From positions 86,366,627 to 86,430,626 of the forward strand of contig NC_077223.1 of assembly GCF_024763615.1 (NCBI RefSeq): DNA of 64,000 bases. Direction: 5' to 3'. The notes under the pieces are model-generated. The model was not told the DNA's origin. It did not search any database and saw nothing but the letters and a program-made list of their open reading frames with translations. Below, in pieces: positions 11,253 through 20,819 of the stretch. The first letter of the stretch is position 1. Every line of letters begins with the position of its first letter. The stretch is from Phlebotomus papatasi (Eukaryota > Arthropoda > Insecta > Diptera > Psychodidae). The position numbers and the translations under genes are program-made.

Positions 11253-12206
11253 TTAATTTTGTCGGCCGCTCAATATATCTAAAACAGCTCCCAGGGCCCT
11301 TTCGATTGTGGTATTGAATTGATTTTGTTGCGAGATGAAAGTCTCGAACGCATTGACATGGCGTTCAGAAATTTCCAATGATCTTTCAACATTGGACATA
11401 GTTAAATTGTTGCCACCGCGTCTATTTGTTCTTGCTGGTTGTTGAGGGCGAGTGCGATGCCTTGGAGTCAGAATGTCAGCTTGCTCATTCGATGGAGGAT
11501 CATTTTGGATTAAAATTTCTGCTTGATCATGGTCATCTGTTATTGCCACTTCTTGCTGAATTATGGGAGACACTTCTTCGTATGAATTATTAGACTGAGC
11601 TATTGGAGCAGTCTCAATCTCAGCTAATAGAACCTCAGGAAGAAGTCTAGGTGTTCGCGATGGTGAGGATGGGCTCACAGATTCTTCTTGTATGGCTCGT
11701 GGAAAATTTATGATCGCTCTATTCGGGTCAAATGATACACTGCTTCCAGGCTCCTCCTGTAAAGCAATGCCATCACAAGAAGGACCGGCAATGCGTTCGA
11801 TAATATAGTCATCTTCCGTAAGAAAATCTTCTGGGTTGATTTCTCCTCCCCCTGTTTCACCACGACGTGATCGAAGTGTTGCAGCTTTTCTTTTAGTTAG
11901 AGCTTTCATATTGGCGTATACTTTACGCCATTCCTTTCCATCCCTTCGTGCTCCTGGGATTCTGTTCAATTTTTCTGCCACATAGTTCCATGTTGATATC
12001 TGTAATTCATGCCCATCATTTCCACGATGTCCAAAAAGAACATTTTTCTTTTGTTCGACGAGCCTCAACAGTTCTTGTTTCTGAGCTTGAGTAATTCTCT
12101 GAATACGATTCTGAAAGGAAAAAATATGTGTAAATTGAGTTTCTGAGTTGAGTATTTTATATATGAAACTTACTCCGTTTACCCTATTTCTCGTATTGTT
12201 GGGCAT
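11253..12206 (-). CDS. Harbinger Myb/SANT-like DNA-binding protein (two exons)
   Basis: In Harbinger transposons this second protein helps bring the transposase into the nucleus and onto the ends. I place exon 1 at 12206-12174 (MPNNTRNRVNG, before a GTAAGT donor) and exon 2 at 12110-11253 after a TTTTTTCCTTTCAG acceptor. That gives 296 residues in frame; unspliced reading gives 317. Residues about 12-110 hold the trihelix/Myb-like domain: NRIQRITQAQKQELLRLVEQ, STWNYVAEKLN, DGKEWRKVYANMK, then a GETGGG loop and LTEDDYIIERIAG. The middle is acidic and low-complexity, and the end (residues about 240-296, SLEISERHVNAFETF onward) may form a coiled coil. It faces the transposase gene, 224 bases from its stop. 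Confidence 0.88.
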   Translation of the reverse strand: MPNNTRNRVNGVSFIYKILNSETQFTHIFSFQNRIQRITQAQKQELLRLVEQKKNVLFGHRGNDGHELQISTWNYVAEKLNRIPGARRDGKEWRKVYANMKALTKRKAATLRSRRGETGGGEINPEDFLTEDDYIIERIAGPSCDGIALQEEPGSSVSFDPNRAIINFPRAIQEESVSPSSPSRTPRLLPEVLLAEIETAPIAQSNNSYEEVSPIIQQEVAITDDHDQAEILIQNDPPSNEQADILTPRHRTRPQQPARTNRRGGNNLTMSNVERSLEISERHVNAFETFISQQNQFNTTIERALGAVLDILSGRQN

Positions 12207-13179
12207 ATTGTCCTTGTTTTTAGCTTTGGTACTCCAAAATACTTTTGAGTTCTTACACGATCACGTTAATACTAAAGAAAACATTCTTCACAAAGACACA
12301 ATGCTATGGCTTTAATAATAGAGGTATTTGTTGAAAGATTCCTCTTAATTCTTACATTAGCTCAATGGATATTATTGCACGAAAATCACTTAAATATCTT
12401 GAAATATATAAAACAACCCTCAGAAATTAATATGGAAACAAGAAACCATCTGAAACAAAATTGACTCAACGAAAACTTGACGAATTTAGTAAAACATTTT
12501 TCCGTCGCGTGGCGCTGCAATAGGATGTCATTATGAAATTTGTCACGGGACGAAAACAATAGATTTCTGTGTGTATTAGAAAAATCTTAGCATTATCACA
12601 CAAAAATCGCACATGATAATTGTACAGGAACTTCTTGAATAATCTCTTCGCAAAACTAATCGTGAAGTGGCTGTGATCAACAAAAGAAATAGTGGACAAA
12701 AATGAAAATATGACTCTCGTTTAAAAGTAAACAAATGTTTACATTATTATTTTCTGCACTTTCTGCATTTAATTACTCAGTTTTGCTATTATTTCAGCAA
12801 CTTTATTACATCTAGGACAATTCTTCAATGGTAGCATAATCAAAAAATTTATGAAAATTCCCATATTCTTGCTTGCGTCTGATATCATCGGTGTTGCTGT
12901 CGGCTGGTTAAACTATACATGATTATGCGAAGAAGATAAAAGATTGGTTTTCAATTGCACTCGTTTTATGTCATCTTTAGAAAAGGATACTCATAAAAAA
13001 ATAGATTATTATTAATTCGCAATTGCTTGACCAGAATCTTGAATAATCAGTTGTCAAACGCTCGGAAAATCTTCGGCACGCACACTAATAAATCTCAACG
13101 AAGTTTGTAGTCATGACTAGATATAGTAGTAATTACTTCAGAATTGCACCCCTGATCTAAAAGGTGTGCCGGAGCAATA

Positions 13180-14500
13180 AGATACTTTTTTAAGCCCGTT
13201 ATTAAATCGAACTTTAAAGTTCACTCACATTCAGTTACTCGAATTCTGTTTTTCTAATCTGGTCGCGATTCTATGTCCTCTAAATACTTATCAACAAATT
13301 TTAAAGTAAGTTTGTAAAGAAGCCTTTATCGTGTCACCTTTAATAAGATATTTTTTATTTGGATTCTGGTCTCGAATTCTTAAGCTAATTTTGTCTCAGA
13401 ATTAAGTGGCATTGTAATCGTAATTCATTCATAAATTCATAAAAAGCATTAAACTTCTGTATTGCTTATAGAAATAAGTAAATACAATGTATGATAATAA
13501 TTAATTAAGAATATATAAAACACGAGTAATTCCGATAAACTGAGTATATTTCAGTGTCTGAAGCCATTGAAAGCACTTTGTGACGGATTCTATGATAGCC
13601 AACATATGGTTTCATCGTCTTCATCTCCAATTGCAGCAGAAGTGCACTTGGACATGTCAGAATTTTAAAATAGATCACCAATGATTAATAGTAACATTCT
13701 TGGATTCCTTTCAAATTCTCCACCAAAAGGGGACCAACCCCTCCTTTTTGGCAAAAGACTCTCCCCAATTGCAAGGGGAGAAACAAGAAAGAGACCAATA
13801 CCCTCTGAAAGTCTCTGCAGAGAATATCCTCTTTGATAGAACATCTCCCCAAAATACGCATTTTTCCCCAACAACAATGTCTTTCTCTTGGTGCTGCCCT
13901 GTCCGATGCAGTGGAAATAAATTTTCCAAGTGAGTTACTTTATGCAAAACAATGACATCCCTTGGATGCAATCTTCTCGCATGATATGATCGAGGGGATG
14001 CTGGCCAGTATGAAAAAAAAATCAGGCAAGCAACCTAAATCGGAAGAGCAAATAAATTGCAAAGAAATGGAACTTGCTACGCATTGACCTAAAAGGCGCC
14101 TCCAGGGGGTTTCTCAGTGAAATATTGCATGACATTTAACATGCAAAATCTAATTTTTTTTGTTCTCCCCCCTTTAATCCCTTTGCTTATAGGTCTTAGG
14201 CCTTAGGCCTATTTTAATAGCAAAATGTAATAAAATACATTAAAAAAAATGTATTTATAGTAAGAAGAACCCTTGATGAACCACAAAAAGTAAAATTAGC
14301 AATTTATTAAGAAAAATTGTCATCATTGGAAAAAAGTTATCGAAGACACTTTCCCTGCAAAATAGTGTCTGAGCTAAAATTCTTGATTTTATTTTTCGCT
14401 TCACATACTCTTCTAGATTTTTCTTGGAAGATAGATTAAACAGGCATTTGAACTTTTACCTCTCTCTCTCATATTTGCGCAATCCAACACCAAGGAAAAA
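13180..14500. other. Unique non-coding stretch
   Basis: No gene is supported. Open frames at 13665-13971 lie on both strands over the same bases and none shows a domain. The part from 13560 to 14130 is less AT-rich and non-repetitive by eye, so it is a candidate conserved non-coding or intronic segment. Confidence 0.4.
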
Positions 14501-14505
14501 GAATA

Positions 14506-15206
14506 CAGTGGAACCTCGATAGAGTCAACTAATTATTTCCAGGCCTGTGGACTCTATTGGATTCGGTGACTCTATCGGAGTCCGAAAAAAATCAATTAAA
14601 ATGTGAAATTTTGATATAAAAGGGTATTATTTTATGTTTCTACTAGATAATTGATTAAATTTAACACGATAGTAGAATATTTTATTTAATTAACCCATAA
14701 ATTCTACACCCTTTTACAGAATGTTTTTATCATTAGTAAGTATCAAATGAAAATTACTATCAGACCCCCTAATAAGTCAACCTGGGGATTATTATTATGA
14801 CCCTCATTTCTCCCTACCCCTCCCCATCACCGCCAAAATCGTTTTTTTGTGATTACAGGAAAACACGTCATACGGGATCATAGGGCTTAATCAAAAAATC
14901 TTAAGACAAGAGACAAAAGACAAGAGAACTTTAAATCTGTCAAAACGCTTAAAATCAGACAGCTATTTTGTCGGAAATTGATTACACGGTTAATATACGA
15001 AATTTATCATAATATTGTTTTTCTTGTGTTAAAAACGTTACATTGATACACCAAAACACTGATTTAAATTTCGAAAAAATCATACAATATTATTAGTTCA
15101 ATAATAATGGAAAAGTTGACTCTATCGGATTCCGTAGACTAAAAAAATATATGTTAACTATTGGAGATTGACTCTATCGGAGGTTGACTCTATCGAGGTC
15201 CCACTG
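14506..15206. mobile_element. Non-autonomous Tigger/pogo-like element
   Basis: A 701 bp element with ends CAGTGGAACCTCGATAGAGT and, at the right, the complement with one change. It is flanked by TA (14504-14505, 15207-15208). Termini of the form CAGTxxxACCTCGATA are typical of Tigger/pogo transposons. The word GACTCTATCGGA recurs several times just inside both ends (near 14552, 14567, 15119, 15171 and 15186), which suggests multiple transposase binding sites. There is no coding frame. Confidence 0.85.
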
Positions 15207-15499
15207 TATTTCCATTATTTCACTCCAAAAACTAATTACTAAAATTCTAACCTTTAAAATCCTTCCTATTTTAACCAAAATTTTAATTGGAAAATAATAT
15301 TTACCAAGAATGAAAGCTATATTTGGAAACTGTATTTGAAACCATGTTTTCGAAATTGGATCCCGTCTTGAGCAAGAAGTCGATAATTTTAAGGGGCATG
15401 TCAGCAATCAAATTCGTAAACCGATTTGGACCGATTTATGAATATCTCAAAAGAACGCCTAAAATAGCTTAGGAGTAATACAAAATCGATTTCCGGGTA

Positions 15500-15612
15500 T
15501 AATCGACTTTTCGTTGTATTGGTTTCTGTCTCGACTCTTTTCCCCATAGTCTTTGTCGTATTCTTAAACCACCAGAGTCGTGAGAGGAATCAAGACAAGA
15601 TATAGTCGATTA
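15500..15612. repeat. Hairpin repeat, TCGACT family
   Basis: Begins AATCGACTTTTCGTTGTATT and ends ATATAGTCGATTACG, with GTCTCGACTCTTTTCCCC and CCACCAGAGTCGTGAGAGGA inside, so the halves pair imperfectly. Related copies lie at 19560-19640 (half), 19811-19925 and 20702-20818. Confidence 0.6.
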
Positions 15613-15692
15613 CGAAGAAGAGCTTGAGAGCTGTAAAGTGCTAAAAAAACATGTTCATTGTTCATTTTTCATTAGAATAGCAGCATGATCTA

Positions 15693-16260
15693 TTTTATCG
15701 GTGGAAGCCAAAATCCCGAATGTTCAAAATCGTGAAAAGGATAAAATTATATGGAGAAAAATGTTCAGAATAATTTCCCAAGACACAGGAGATTTCCCTT
15801 TGCCTCCAGCAAGCGCAGGTGCAATCGTGGGAGTAGCTATGACACTTTTAAGAATTCGGGATTTTGGCTTTCGGGATTTTGGCCCATTCAGGATTTTGGC
15901 TTTCGGGATATTGACGTTCGAGATTTTGGCTTTCGGGATTTTGGCCAATTCAGGATTTTGGCTTTCGGGATATTGACGTTCGGGATTTTGGCTTTCGGGA
16001 TTTTGGCCCATTCGGGATTTTGGCTTTCGGGATTTTGGCTTTCGGGATATTGGCGTTCGGGAATTAGGCGTTCGGGATTTTGGCTTTCGGGATTTTGGCT
16101 TTCGGGATATTGACGTTCGAGATTTTGGCTTTCGGGATTTTGGCCAATTCAGGATTTTGGCTTTCGGGATATTGACGTTCGGGATTTTGGCTTTCGGGAT
16201 TTTGGCCCATTCGGGATTTTGGCTTTCGGGATTTTGGCTTTCGGGATTTTGACCGGGACG
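15693..16260 (+). mobile_element. MITE carrying a TTCGGGATTTTGGC minisatellite
   Basis: The left part (CGGTGGAAGCCAAAATCCCG) and the core through TCGTGGGAGTAGCTATGACA match, in reverse, 41256-41475. The right part is a minisatellite from about 15853 to 16256, roughly 25 units of 15-18 bases of the type TTTCGGGATTTTGGC. It ends TTTTGACCGGGAC, as does the other copy, which has only about two units there. A longer-period duplication is present: 15905-16047 is nearly repeated 199 bases later. Open frames in this array are repeat artefacts. Borders are approximate. Confidence 0.75.
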
Positions 16261-16261
16261 C

Positions 16262-16649
16262 TTCGAAAATTCTTAGCAAAGACACCTACCTATTGGGCTA
16301 AAATAGCTAAAATAACCGTTGCAATCGAAAAAAAACAAAAGTTTGCAATCGTTCACATTGGTTAAAATAATTGACGAAATGAGTTAAAATTACCGGTGAA
16401 TTCGTTTACAGTGTTTTATAAAAGAGTTTACACCAATCGATAAAATAGATTCTAGACAAAATAGACAAATAGATTGGTGTAAACTCTTTTATCAAACACT
16501 GTAAACGAATTCACCGGTAATTTTAACTCCTTTCGTCAATTACTTTAACCAATGTGAACGATTGCAAACTTTTGTTTTTTTTCCGATTGCAACGGGTATT
16601 TTAGCTATTTTAGCCCAATAGGTAGGTGTCTTTGCTAAGAATTTTCGAA
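16262..16649. repeat. Near-perfect 388 bp palindrome (fold-back element)
   Basis: Two arms of roughly 185 bases are almost exact reverse complements: TTCGAAAATTCTTAGCAAAG at the left pairs with CTTTGCTAAGAATTTTCGAA at the right. The centre (about 16440-16468) holds a short unpaired loop. The arms differ at only a few bases, so the element is probably young or maintained. There is no coding frame. It follows directly on the minisatellite MITE. Confidence 0.9.
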
Positions 16650-16654
16650 TATTA

Positions 16655-18200
16655 ACGTTAAATGTGTTAAATCCCTAAAGCAATGACAAAGCGATAGCTC
16701 GAATTGAACTGAAGGTCCCAATTTATTTAATCTAGAAAACCCCTTCTATAATTAGTTCAGTTCTAATAAATTAAATGCAATAGTCCAAATTCTCTATCTA
16801 AAGTCTAATGCAAAGTCAGTATTTGTGCCATTGCATGGTCACTTAATGTTGTCATGACGAATATGTGAGAGAGATGAGATTGGATCATAAAATGCATCCA
16901 ATTGCGTTAAATCGGGTCAGTAAGATTTTTTTTTCCTCTTGTGTCCATTCTTATGACAATCTCTGTCGTATGAAAGATATCCCAGGGAATGGAAGGAGGA
17001 GGTAGAATGTTGTGATACAAAGTTTGTTCTAGATATCAAGAGTTTTCGTAGGCTGAATTGCCTGATTTTCATTGATGATTCATAAAAATCAGTCCCATTC
17101 ATGGTACGACTTTTCGCAGGAGGGGAGATTGTGCGTGAATGAGGGTGATTGAGCCACAAAGTGTGACTCACCCTTTTTTGGGCAAAAACATACTCCTCGT
17201 GTGGTGCGAAAAAGGGAAAAGAAAAGAAAAACATGAAGGGGGGTATGGGGAAATTCTACGTCAGAGAGAAGAAAGAATGACGCAAAAGAAGACACCCAGA
17301 GAGGAGATCAGTCACTTGTGTGAAAAAGGAGGGATGCTCAGAGGCGCCATCGAGATGAAAGAAAACGTCGAATACAACATTTGGAATATGAAAAGAAGTT
17401 GCAATTATCCATAAATCCCATATTAGATAGCAATCAAATAAATTTTCCAAATGCTCAATTCAATGAGCCTCCAAGTTGAATTAAATTTAGTTCATGGTGC
17501 CAAGAATATCATATATTTTTTAATATTCTTTTGTCCTCCTCTCCCGTTTTCAAAAAAGACCAATCGAACGAAAAAGCTAGTTCAATCTCTATCATCGATA
17601 GTTTAAATGAAAACTTTTCAATTTGCAGTACATTAAAGTATCCGGACGATTTGGACATTTTTCTTACTTGCGCAAAAAGAGTCACATGAGAAAACTGGGC
17701 GAAACACTGTACATAAATCGTATGTAAAATAGTTGGTATATGGTGAAATGACGTTAAATTACACGTAAATTTGTAATTAATTACCGGGTTGGAAAGATCA
17801 TAAATAAAATTGTTATACTGAGAGTGAGAATAAATTGTCAGTCAATAAATATACGCAATAAAAATAATTACAAACTATTCCAGGCACAGTATTTTGTAAA
17901 AGAAAAACCCCTAATTTGAATATAGAGATCATTTCAATATGCAAATTCTATTCATTCATCGTATGTCTATTCAATGGAAAATATCAATTCAATTTTCAAT
18001 AGTCTCAGTACTTTGAATATCAACGTCATTGTTAATTAATTGATATTGGAGTGACTTAAGAGATTGAGATGCATAAATCATGTCACTCCTTTCCTTTTGA
18101 GAAAATGATATGAAATAAAAAATCAAAAAGTGACAGCCGATGTCATATGGATGACATATGTCTATTCTGACAATATACTGTTAAATTGTCTGACAATTTT
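16655..18200. other. Unique non-coding stretch
   Basis: No gene is supported. Between 16910 and 17420 overlapping open frames occur on both strands in a stretch that is less AT-rich and contains many purine runs (GAAAAGGGAAAAGAAAAG). They show no domain. Downstream the DNA is AT-rich with nothing recognised. Confidence 0.4.
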
Positions 18201-18206
18201 TATAGC

Positions 18207-18520
18207 AATCCTTATGTCTCCGGCACACCTTTGAGTTCAGGAAAATTTCATTAAATCAAAATTCACATATGGTAAAATGAGGTAATTTGGAACCATTTAC
18301 AATTTGGGCCATTTTAGATTTTCTCACTGTGTCTTTTTCTTCTAATTTGCGGTCCTTGTTTTCTCTTTGCTCATCTGAAACAGTGAGAAAATCACAAGTG
18401 TCCCAAATTGTAAATGGTTCCAAATTACCTCATTTTACCCTATATTTCCCTCTGAAGCATTTTGCTTGTCTCTATCCTACTCTTTCGCAATCAAAATTAG
18501 CTTGACATAAATTGAATTTG
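18207..18520. mobile_element. Copy of the GGCACACCTTTTAGA MITE, split
   Basis: CTCCGGCACACCTTTGAGTT and AGGAAAATTTCATTAAATC repeat the left end of the MITE at 9326. The copy is interrupted by the palindromic MITE at 18270-18440 and continues after it (CATTTTGCTTGTCTCTATCC, then AATTGAATTTGGTG). The right terminus is missing. Confidence 0.5.
18270..18440. mobile_element. Palindromic MITE, TA target (copy 2)
   Basis: A 171 bp element starting TGGTAAAATGAGGTAATTTG and ending CAAATTACCTCATTTTACCC, flanked by TA at 18268-18269 and 18441-18442. Its inner part (TTTTCTCACTGT; ACAGTGAGAAAATC) is the same as in the copy at 2398. Confidence 0.8.
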
Positions 18521-18597
18521 GTGCGACGCTTAAAAGAAGAAGAAGAGAGTTTCAGTACTATTTGGGATCAATAAATTTGAAGGAAAAGGCAGATTAC

Positions 18598-18895
18598 AAA
18601 AAAAAAAACGTTACACTACTTACATTTTATTAAATTATTAAATAAATTTCAACATTTTGGCAAAAATATCGGCTTCCCCGTAGAAAAGGTGATAGGAATT
18701 TTGGGTTCAAGACTGATCTAAAAACTGTAAATGAAGCCATAAAATCAAATTTTAAGACTTGACAGCCAGAGATCGACATAAAGTTTAACAATCTTTGACA
18801 AACAACAGTCAAGTTCCTCAAATATGAACGACACGGTTGAATTGCAAATGTAAAATGTGACGTTGTGTGCAGAACGTTTTGCATGGAGTCTGAAT
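18598..18895. repeat. Fragment related to the 36.3-36.9 kb nest
   Basis: The first 100 bases match the right part of the element at 36594-36823 (AACGTTA, ATTTCAACATTTTGG). The last 100 bases match, in reverse, the outer element there (CAAGTTCCTCAAATATGAAC; GACACGGTTGA). It is thus a scrambled or truncated copy of both. Confidence 0.5.
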
Positions 18896-18899
18896 TAAA

Positions 18900-20310
18900 A
18901 CCACTTTCCTCTGGTTTTTCCTCAATATTATCATATTATATTAATTTCTTCAATAAATTCAATTTATTTAACAGCAATGATATTGATATGTATATACTAT
19001 AAAGTTATTTTTATAAAGTGTAAGTGCATTTTACATAAATTCTGTAACGTTTTGAAAATTATTTTTCAAATTTCAGGAATGAGAAATGTCATCTGTACTC
19101 CCCAAATATTCATATTTTGAAGAACTCTACTGTACAATCAAAATTAAATTTAACAAAAAAATCACTTATTCCGGTTACAAAAATATTTAGTACATTGCTG
19201 TGCTAAATCATCAAAATCTACCTTCAAACATTCTTTTTAATTTTTAGATATTATTGTTACTAAAAAATTGCACCATTATTTTTAAAATTTATACTAGTAT
19301 GACACTTTTTGATTCATCCTTGTACTAAAAGCCAATTCTGATTTTTAGTACAATAAGCCAATGAGATAGAAGGCTTGGAATAATTCAAAAGAAACATAAT
19401 TACGGGTACTATAAGTCAATTTATAGTATTAAAGATATAATGGTGCTATTCCAGTGAATAATTAAACGGGAAACTTTACTCATGAACATTTTTTTAGTAC
19501 ATAACTGGTCCCATATACTTCCGCATAATCATTTTTTTTTGTGTTGGATCGTACTTTGACAGTTTTATGGATTTTGAATATGGTAAGGACCGGAGAAAAC
19601 AGTCATGATATGAACCAACACAAAGTAGAGTCGATTATATAATATAAGAGCACATGAAAACAGTCATGTACTAAAAAAAAATGTTCAGGAGGATAATTTT
19701 CTCTTTTCATTTCTCATTGAATTAAATATGAAATAACGAAATATTCTTCAATGAAAAATGTAAAAGGAACAACAGTTTTTTAGTACATGACTATTTTCAT
19801 GTGCTACTGCTTAATCGACTATATTTTGTTGGTTCCTATTTCGCTTGTTTTCCCCAATCCTCGTCGTGATTCAAAACCACCAAATAGTCGTGACAGGAAT
19901 CCACACAAAGAAAGACGAATATGCAGAAGCATATTAGACCAGTCGTGTACTAAAAAAATGTTTTTCAAAGAATTGAATTTTAATCTTGTTCTAAAAATTA
20001 GTACAAATTAGTATATATTCTCTTTTGATTTATCAAATATTTGTCAAATTTCTGGGTGTTTAAAAGCTATATGGACATCTACATCACCGGATCAAAATTT
20101 TTTATCCCTCATTCTTAAAGGATTAAAATGTCTAAATATCTATAAGTTTACTATTGTTGCCTATTTCCATGAAAAGATAAAATTCCAAAAGCTACAATAT
20201 ATTTGTTGAATTCCTAAAAGCTTGCCAAAAATTTTAATAAGTTTCCGTATCTAGTTTATGTTTGAAAGTTTGAATATATTTTTATTTTATCCTGTAGCAA
20301 AATATAAGTG
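18900..20310. other. AT-rich DNA with TTTAGTAC motifs and hairpin repeats
   Basis: No gene is supported. The stretch is rich in TTTAGTAC/GTACTAAA words (for example 19184-19208, an imperfect palindrome of the form TTTAGTACATxxCTGTxCTAAA). It also holds hairpin copies of the TCGACT family at 19560-19640 and 19811-19925. A short open frame at 19787-20011 is made of that repeat. Confidence 0.5.
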
Positions 20311-20320
20311 AACATAGGGG

Positions 20321-20562
20321 CATGACATTTCCTATGTGTCCCATATGTTTCTAGCGAGCCGAAAAAACTTTTGAATGCATTAGCTGTTTTCTGTCATTGT
20401 AGAATGAATTAGCAAAAAATACTTATACAAAAAGCCAATTTATTAGCGAAGAGGCAACCGAAAACCCTAAATTGGCAACCTACGTAATTTTGGAAATATC
20501 TCGTGAAATTTGTACGAAAACAGGGAAAAAATTACACTAAAACCGGTCGCATTTTTCAGAGC
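20321..20562 (-). repeat. Dispersed repeat, copy 1 of 2
   Basis: This 240 bp stretch is the approximate reverse complement of 24069-24318. Shared words include CATATGTTTCTAGCGAGCCG, TTAGCAAAAAATACTTATAC and ACTAAAACCGGTCGCATTTT. Termini are not inverted repeats, so the class is unknown. Confidence 0.7.
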
Positions 20563-20701
20563 TAATGTCAAGTGAAGATGTATTTACAATATTTAATTAG
20601 TTTACCCTGTCTTAATCATCAAAGAGCTAAATAATGGTGCTTATTTCAAAGAATATTGAATATGTTTATTTTAGCACTATACTGTTCTCAAGTGTTTCTG
20701 T

Positions 20702-20818
20702 ATTATCGACTTTTTTGCATTTGTTTCCTGTCTCGACTATTTTTCCCTGTCCGCGCCGTATTCTAAAGCCATTAAAAACAGTCGAGACATTAAGCAGAAC
20801 AAAGAACAATCGATAATA
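20702..20818. repeat. Hairpin repeat, TCGACT family
   Basis: ATCGACTTTTTTGCATTTGT and GTCTCGACTATTTTTCCC face CAGTCGAGAC and AACAATCGATAATAATGC. Same layout as 15500-15612. Confidence 0.6.
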
Positions 20819-20819
20819 A

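Larger units (their letters stand above)
9565..13151. mobile_element. Complete PIF/Harbinger transposon, two genes
   Basis: Ends are perfect 17 bp inverted repeats, GGGTGCAATTCTGAAGT at 9565 and its complement at 13135-13151. They are flanked by a 3 bp target duplication CTG (9562-9564; 13152-13154). Harbinger elements duplicate 3 bp and often use CWG or TWA sites. Inside lie a DDE transposase on the plus strand and a Myb/SANT-like protein on the minus strand, arranged tail to tail, which is the usual two-gene plan. The subterminal regions carry TAGTCATGACTA palindromes at both ends, candidate binding sites. Both genes appear intact, so the copy may be young. Confidence 0.93.
9326..13177. mobile_element. 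Host MITE interrupted by the Harbinger transposon
   Basis: The left end (TGGCTTGGGCACACCTTTTA) and the right end (TAAAAGGTGTGCCGGAGCAA, 13158-13177) are inverted repeats of one another, flanked by TA at 9324-9325 and 13178-13179. An inner pair (AAGTCGAAATTCGAAT near 9365; GCGAATTTCGACTT near 9536) also pairs. Without the 3587 bp Harbinger element and its 3 bp duplication this is a 262 bp MITE. Confidence 0.75.

Noticed and set aside
12466..12699. 77-residue minus-strand frame in the right part of the Harbinger element
   Set aside because: No domain, no splice sites that link it to the Myb-like gene, and subterminal DNA is expected there.
14760..14900. A separate MITE inside the Tigger-like element
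   Set aside because: No inverted ends or TA duplication could be found in this part.
15701..16285. Long open frames over the minisatellite on both strands
   Set aside because: A 15-18 base repeat without stops yields long frames automatically; the translation is a simple repeat.
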